From NCBI RefSeq assembly GCF_015278125.1, contig NZ_JADILO010000030.1:1-64000 (forward strand): a stretch of DNA of 64,000 bases, in the 5' to 3' direction. The notes under the pieces were generated by a model. That model searched no databases. It was not told the DNA's origin and saw nothing but the letters and a program-made list of their open reading frames with translations. The DNA is from Vibrio fluminensis (GTDB taxonomy: Bacteria > Pseudomonadota > Gammaproteobacteria > Enterobacterales > Vibrionaceae). Below are positions 59,793 to 64,000 of the stretch, piece by piece (positions within the stretch are counted from its first letter, which is position 1; each line of letters starts with the position of its first letter). The translations under genes were made by a program, and so were the position numbers.

Positions 59793-60743
59793 TTATTTAT
59801 ATCGACAACTTTTCTTAGCGTCAGGGTTTGCCATGGTTTTAAAACGCTTATGCAACCACATCCATTGCGATGGTGCTCGTAGGATGACCATTTCCACATA
59901 CTTGTTCATATAGGCAGCGGCAGCGACTTCGTCTTTCTGCGGGTAATCGCCTTCTATTGAAATATCAGCGATGACTTCATACTTGCCTTGAGCGTTTCTA
60001 AAGCCAGACCCCGGCACAATGGCACACTTGCTGGTGTAAGCCAGAATACTGGTGCCTGTGGTTGTACAGGCATCTTCTACCGCAAAGAAAGGCACGAATA
60101 CCGACTTGTTTCGACCATAATCATGATCAGGCAAATAGAACAGGCGTTCACCTTGACGCAAGATGCGAATCATTTGCTTAAGGTCTTTGCGATCGATCAA
60201 CTGATTACCGTTGTGGGTGCGTCCCCAGTATTGAATAAAGTTGTAAGCAGGGTTGTTGTGAGGCCTAAATGCCCCGTAACCGCCCACACCCATTACTGCG
60301 AAGGCTCGTGCAGTGATTTCGAGGTTGAGTGCATGCACACAGCAAAGGAGAACCCCTTTGTTGTTCTGTTTGTGCTCAAGCAATACATCGATATCTTTCA
60401 CTGAAAGGAGGCGCTTGAAGCGCCAAGTTGGCCAGAACCAAGTAATACCCGTCTCAATTAATGCTAATCCGGTATTTTTGAAATTGTCTTCGACAATTGC
60501 TTGGCGCTCCTGTTCAGGCATGTCAGGAAATGCTAGCTCAAGATTTCTTGAGGTAACATGGACGCGACTCTCACCATATTTCATGCCGATCTTACCGAGT
60601 AAGCGGCCGAAGCGGTATAAAATCGCATAGGGTAATAGATTTACTAAGATGGCTAACAAGCCAAAGCCTAACCAGACGCCCCAGTTTTTTGGGTGCAGCA
60701 GCGATAAAGAAAAGGTCGGCTTCGCGTATTTTTCTATATTCAT
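59793..60743 (-). CDS. Lipid A late acyltransferase, LpxL/HtrB family
   Basis: A 316-residue inner membrane enzyme that adds a secondary acyl chain to lipid A. It has an N-terminal membrane helix (about residues 20-45), the catalytic HX4E motif VHALNLE (His137, Glu142), the FRPHNNP region and LPDHDYG. V. cholerae carries, as I recall, two such genes at this position between pyrE and slmA; here there is one. Which chain and which position it modifies cannot be read from the sequence. Confidence 0.9.
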   Translation of the reverse strand: MNIEKYAKPTFSLSLLHPKNWGVWLGFGLLAILVNLLPYAILYRFGRLLGKIGMKYGESRVHVTSRNLELAFPDMPEQERQAIVEDNFKNTGLALIETGITWFWPTWRFKRLLSVKDIDVLLEHKQNNKGVLLCCVHALNLEITARAFAVMGVGGYGAFRPHNNPAYNFIQYWGRTHNGNQLIDRKDLKQMIRILRQGERLFYLPDHDYGRNKSVFVPFFAVEDACTTTGTSILAYTSKCAIVPGSGFRNAQGKYEVIADISIEGDYPQKDEVAAAAYMNKYVEMVILRAPSQWMWLHKRFKTMANPDAKKSCRYK

Positions 60744-60781
60744 AGTTATAACTTTTACTAGTGAGCAAGTGAGTGATTAAG

Positions 60782-61372
60782 TTACTCGATTTGGTTTTTT
60801 AGTAATGCCCAGTACTCATCAAAATTTGCTGTTGGTTGATATTTAAAATCAGAACGAACGAAACGGTTTAAACTCCCTTCTACTTGCCCTAGCAATTGTG
60901 CTGCGAGAATACGTTCATCGACTGGGAATGATTTGCCTTCACGCAGTTTTCGTTCACGTAAGATTTGGCGCAAAGAGGTCTCGATGCGTTCGAACAGTTG
61001 ATTAATGCGCTCGCGTAAACGTTCATTTTCAAACATTAGCGCGTGACCAGAAAGAATTCGAGTCAAACCTGGATTACGTTCTGCAAAAACGAGAATTAAT
61101 TGTAGAACTAGGCGGATGCGTGTCAGGGTATCTTTCTCTTCATCTAAGATACGGTTGATACGTGACATTAAAGACTCTTCGATAAACTCAATTAAGCCTT
61201 CAAACATACGAGCTTTGCTTGGGAAGTGACGATAAAGAGCCGCCTCAGAGACACCAACTTGTTTTGCCAATTTGGCGGTCGTAATGCGTGAGGCTCCCTC
61301 GTTCGATTCCAGCATTTCTGCTAGTGCTTGTAAGATTTCTTCTCGGCGATTGGTTTTTCGGGTTCCAGCCAT
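60782..61372 (-). CDS. slmA: Nucleoid occlusion factor SlmA
   Basis: A 196-residue TetR-type DNA-binding protein that binds chromosomal SBS sites and blocks FtsZ polymerisation over the nucleoid. Its helix-turn-helix is TTAKLAKQVGVSEAALYRHFPSK-like (about residues 28-50). Length is normal. It is downstream of coaBC; an imperfect hairpin (61404-61428) lies in the 79-bp gap. Confidence 0.95.
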   Translation of the reverse strand: MAGTRKTNRREEILQALAEMLESNEGASRITTAKLAKQVGVSEAALYRHFPSKARMFEGLIEFIEESLMSRINRILDEEKDTLTRIRLVLQLILVFAERNPGLTRILSGHALMFENERLRERINQLFERIETSLRQILRERKLREGKSFPVDERILAAQLLGQVEGSLNRFVRSDFKYQPTANFDEYWALLKNQIE

Positions 61373-61451
61373 GAACGCTTCCTTTTTACCACGATATGTT
61401 CCCCGCCTTGAAAAAGGCAGGGGGAATTAGCTCAAAAATAAGAATCCAAGA

Positions 61452-62651
61452 TTAAAGCTTGTCAGCAATAATCAGCAGAATTTGTTGTGCAATTTGTTGT
61501 TTTGATGCAAGTGTTAGTGATTGCTCACCATCTTGCCAGTATACGGTAATCGCATTATCGTTACTATTAAACCCTTGCCCCTGCACTGAGACGTCATTCG
61601 CACAGATCATGTCGAGGTTTTTACGGGTTAATTTGCTTAACGCATACTGTTTAACGTTTTGAGTCTCAGCGGCAAAGCCAACGGTAAATGGACGGTTTTC
61701 TGTCATTGCTGCAACCGATGCAACGATATCCGGATTTTTCACCATATTGACAGTCATAGAGTCGCTGTCATCCGTCTTCTTCAGCTTATTGTCAGCAACG
61801 GTTTCTGGGCGGTAATCTGCCACAGCGGCGCAGCTAATAAAGATATCGCTTTGACTCGCGTTATTCATTACCGCTTGGTGCATATCGAGCGCGCTTTCTA
61901 CATTAATGCGCTCAGAGCCTTGTGGGGTCGGTAGGGATACAGGGCCGGCAACCAGTCTTACTTCAGCACCAAGCAATAAGGCGGCTTCGGCAAGGGCAAA
62001 GCCCATTTTGCCTGAACTGTGGTTGCTGATGTAACGGACAGGGTCGATTGCTTCGCGTGTCGGACCTGCACTAATTAAGATAGATTTGCCTTTTAACGGT
62101 TTATCAGCAAAAAATTGCTCACATAGCCCGACGAGCTGCATTGGCTCTAGCATACGGCCGGGGCCGACATCTCCACACGCTTGCTCACCAGCTGCAGGCC
62201 CCCAGATATGCATTCCACGACGCGCTAAGGTGGCAATATTTTCTTGAGTCGCTTGGTTGCGGTACATCTGCTGATTCATCGCTGGAGATACTGCAATTGG
62301 CGCGTCACTCGCGAGCACTAGTGTTGTGAGTAAGTCATTACCCATTCCAGCTGCCATACGTGCAATTAGATCGGCGGTTGCGGGTGCCAGCAAAACAAGG
62401 TCTGCCCATTTTGCCAACTCAATGTGACCCATCGAAGCTTCTGCCGCAGGGTCGAGTAGGCTGTCAGAGACTGGACGACCAGAAACTGCCTGCATGGTCA
62501 GTGGTGTGATGAATTCTTTGGCGGCGTTGGTCATGACGACTTGAACTTGAGCACCGCGTTCAATTAAACGGCGAGTTAATTCAGCGCATTTATAAGCGGC
62601 AATACCACCGCTAATGCCGAGTAAAATCTTTTTACCTGCGAGTGTTTGCAT
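61452..62651 (-). CDS. coaBC: Bifunctional phosphopantothenoylcysteine decarboxylase/synthetase
   Basis: A 399-residue coenzyme A enzyme. The N-terminal flavoprotein CoaC domain has GISGGIAAYK, the PXMNXXM motif SPAMNQQMY and the catalytic ACG (EQACGDVGPGRM). The C-terminal CoaB domain has ISAGPTREAIDPVR, NHSSGKMG and AAVADYRPE. ATG 62651 with GGAG upstream is chosen; the frame extends further without support. It is divergent from radC. Confidence 0.96.
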   Translation of the reverse strand: MQTLAGKKILLGISGGIAAYKCAELTRRLIERGAQVQVVMTNAAKEFITPLTMQAVSGRPVSDSLLDPAAEASMGHIELAKWADLVLLAPATADLIARMAAGMGNDLLTTLVLASDAPIAVSPAMNQQMYRNQATQENIATLARRGMHIWGPAAGEQACGDVGPGRMLEPMQLVGLCEQFFADKPLKGKSILISAGPTREAIDPVRYISNHSSGKMGFALAEAALLLGAEVRLVAGPVSLPTPQGSERINVESALDMHQAVMNNASQSDIFISCAAVADYRPETVADNKLKKTDDSDSMTVNMVKNPDIVASVAAMTENRPFTVGFAAETQNVKQYALSKLTRKNLDMICANDVSVQGQGFNSNDNAITVYWQDGEQSLTLASKQQIAQQILLIIADKL

Positions 62652-62964
62652 TGTTGAATCTCCAAAATATTGCCGCTGATAGTACCACAACCATGCCACT
62701 ACTGGAGCGGTCAGATTATGAATCTCAATCAAAGAAATAGAGGATAGTTACACCAAACCCGTCAGGTATCGAGGGGAGTATTCCGGCGATGCGTTCCTTA
62801 TATAAGTTAGAGGAAGCTAACGAGAACGATGTTTTCTGATACTTAGAGTTGTCTAAAAATTGCATGAGAGTATTGATATGGGCGTATAAAAAGACGGTGA
62901 TTTTGGTTTCTACTCCTTAATTTTGTTCAATAGACGCTGGTTTGTTTGGATATTGGACATAGCA

Positions 62965-63639
62965 ATGGGAATAAAATCGCTGCCAACAGGCTCAATGCCT
63001 AGAGAAAAACTACTGTCACGTGGAGCCCAAGCACTCACTGATGCAGAGTTGTTGGCAATATTCCTGCGCACAGGCACGCAAGGAGTGAATGTTTTAGAGT
63101 TAGCGGATCACCTAATTTGTGAGTTCGGCTCACTGAGAAAGCTATTTGCTGCTACGCGGCAGGAATTTTGTACTCATAAAGGGTTGGGGGCAGCAAAGTA
63201 TGTACAACTGCAAGCGTGTCTGGAGATGTCGCAGAGATATTTGCAAGAAACTTTGCAACGAGGTGATGCGCTAACCAGTCCACAACAAACGAAGCTCTAT
63301 CTTTCTGGTTTACTGCGTGATCGCCAACGTGAAGCCTTCTATATATTGTTTTTAGACAATCAACATCGTGTAATTAGCTCTGAGGTTATGTTTGAGGGCA
63401 CCATTGATTCCGCCTCGGTCTATCCTAGAGAAGTGGTCAAACGTTCGTTAGAGTTAAATGCAGCCGCACTCATACTTGCTCATAATCATCCTTCAGGTGT
63501 GGCAGAGCCCAGTCAGTCGGATCGACGCATTACCCGTCGTTTAGTTGATGCATTAGCCTTAGTTGAGATAAGAATTCTCGACCATTTTGTGGTGGGAGAT
63601 GGCGAAGTCGTCTCTTTTGCGGAGCGCGGATGGATATGA
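62965..63639 (+). CDS. radC: RadC family JAB/MPN domain protein
   Basis: A 224-residue protein with an N-terminal helix-hairpin-helix region (SRGAQALTDAELLAIFLRTG-type) and a C-terminal JAB metalloprotease-like domain with the intact zinc motif HNHPSGVAEPSQSD. The once-claimed repair role is withdrawn and the function is unknown. ATG 62965 gives the usual length; the frame opens upstream at 62923. It precedes rpmB as in E. coli. Confidence 0.93.
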   Translation: MGIKSLPTGSMPREKLLSRGAQALTDAELLAIFLRTGTQGVNVLELADHLICEFGSLRKLFAATRQEFCTHKGLGAAKYVQLQACLEMSQRYLQETLQRGDALTSPQQTKLYLSGLLRDRQREAFYILFLDNQHRVISSEVMFEGTIDSASVYPREVVKRSLELNAAALILAHNHPSGVAEPSQSDRRITRRLVDALALVEIRILDHFVVGDGEVVSFAERGWI

Positions 63640-63760
63640 GTCACAATTTTTGTTGTGACTTGAACCAAATGTAAGTACAATCCATCGACATTTTTTAGAC
63701 TAAATTCAGCTCTGCTTAAAAAAAGATCACTGAAATCTGTAAAAAGGATCTGTTCGGGTC

Positions 63761-63789
63761 TTGAGCAATGCTGGTCAAGTTAGTATAAT
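63761..63789 (+). promoter_or_regulatory. Sigma-70 promoter of rpmB
   Basis: TTGAGC (63761-63766), 17-bp spacer, TATAAT (63784-63789), followed by GCGCGACC. This is a G/C-rich start region typical of stringently controlled promoters. It yields a leader of about 125 nt before rpmB. Confidence 0.75.
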
Positions 63790-63795
63790 GCGCGA

Positions 63796-63919
63796 CCTTT
63801 GATAGCCTTGTATAGACTTTCTATAGCGGATCTAAACCTCTATCCTTCTGTTTAGAAATAGAAGAGGTTCGGCCACCAAGGTTGATATCGAGCTGAAACG
63901 ATTTTGGAGAAGACATTAT
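63796..63919 (+). promoter_or_regulatory. Structured 5' leader of rpmB
   Basis: The leader contains TATAGA-CTT-TCTATA (63811-63825) and a longer stem with arms AACCTCT (63835-63841) and AGAGGTT (63863-63869), then a GAGCTGAAACG stretch before the ribosome site TTGGAGAAG. This amount of structure fits a ribosomal-protein leader under autogenous control, though no binding partner is proven. Confidence 0.5.
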
Positions 63920-64000
63920 ATGTCACGAGTATGCCAAGTAACTGGTAAGCGTCCAGTAACGGGTAACAACCGTTCACACGCACGAAATGCTACTAAGCGT
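63920..64000 (+). CDS. rpmB: Ribosomal protein L28, N-terminal 27 residues (cut by window edge)
   Basis: It begins MSRVCQVTGKRPVTGNNRSH, the conserved L28 start with the CXXTGK region. It runs off the right edge after 27 codons. rpmG (L33) is expected next. Ribosome site TTGGAGAAG eight bases upstream. Confidence 0.95.
   Translation, partial: MSRVCQVTGKRPVTGNNRSHARNATKR

Noticed and set aside
63721..63760. oriC-like GATC/AT-rich motifs upstream of rpmB
   Set aside because: Only two GATC-containing words, with no DnaA boxes or neighbouring mnmG/dnaA genes.

Overview
The window is a piece of a Vibrio main chromosome. The evidence is the gene content and order: a twelve-gene eps-type type II secretion operon beside hslR-hslO-pckA, then ompR-envZ, greB, tex, bioH-gntX-nfuA, a chitobiase-type lipoprotein and gmk-rpoZ-spoT-trmH-recG. 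The proteins read like their Vibrio counterparts throughout. The species cannot be fixed from the sequence. No tRNA, rRNA, CRISPR array, prophage or integron was seen.

Layout. 1-130 is the outer end of an IS4-family (IS50-like) insertion sequence whose transposase starts at position 27 and runs off the left edge. 260-9362 is mixed core: a small P-loop ATPase, a DUF2959 lipoprotein, yihY-dtd, a GNAT-hotdog fusion (madA/yiiD), an AsmA-like protein, pckA, hslO and hslR. 9583-20809 is gspC-gspN on the plus strand. 20879-30708 holds envZ/ompR, greB, tex, a hypothetical protein, bioH, gntX, nfuA, nudE and cysQ. 31383-34028 is a GH20 beta-hexosaminidase. 34275-41098 is the minus-strand group recG, trmH, spoT, rpoZ, gmk. 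41608-44582 has a purine permease under two PurR boxes, an AT-rich GDPD-like gene and psiE. 44642-56877 is a hexuronate region. 57056-63639 holds yicC, rph-pyrE, an LpxL-family acyltransferase, slmA, coaBC and radC. The right edge cuts into rpmB.

The hexuronate region is the main accessory metabolic unit. It encodes a TRAP transporter (binding protein plus Q and M subunits) and the whole glucuronate route: UxaC isomerase, UxuB reductase, UxuA dehydratase, KdgK kinase and Eda aldolase. It also carries a UxuR-type GntR regulator and a YgjV-like membrane protein. The near-palindrome ATTGGTYRACCAAT occurs in front of uxuR, three times in the divergent TRAP promoter region, and again in front of yhcH at 56.9 kb. 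This suggests that yhcH and its partner gene belong to the same regulon.

The most unusual material is repetitive DNA. (1) A MITE-like element with about 20-bp inverted ends occurs twice. One copy supplies the stop codon of a lipoprotein gene; the other supplies the last ~35 codons of a hypothetical gene. (2) Modular hairpin repeats built from GGAACG...TTACGGA units lie directly after the stop codons of cysQ and recG. A six-copy tandem array of a 116-bp unit of similar composition directly follows trmH. (3) A ~90-nt imperfect palindrome lies between rph and pyrE. Several regulatory sites can also be read: PurR and IscR boxes, an ompR-envZ intercistronic terminator, a hairpin after gspG, an rph-pyrE attenuator and a structured rpmB leader.
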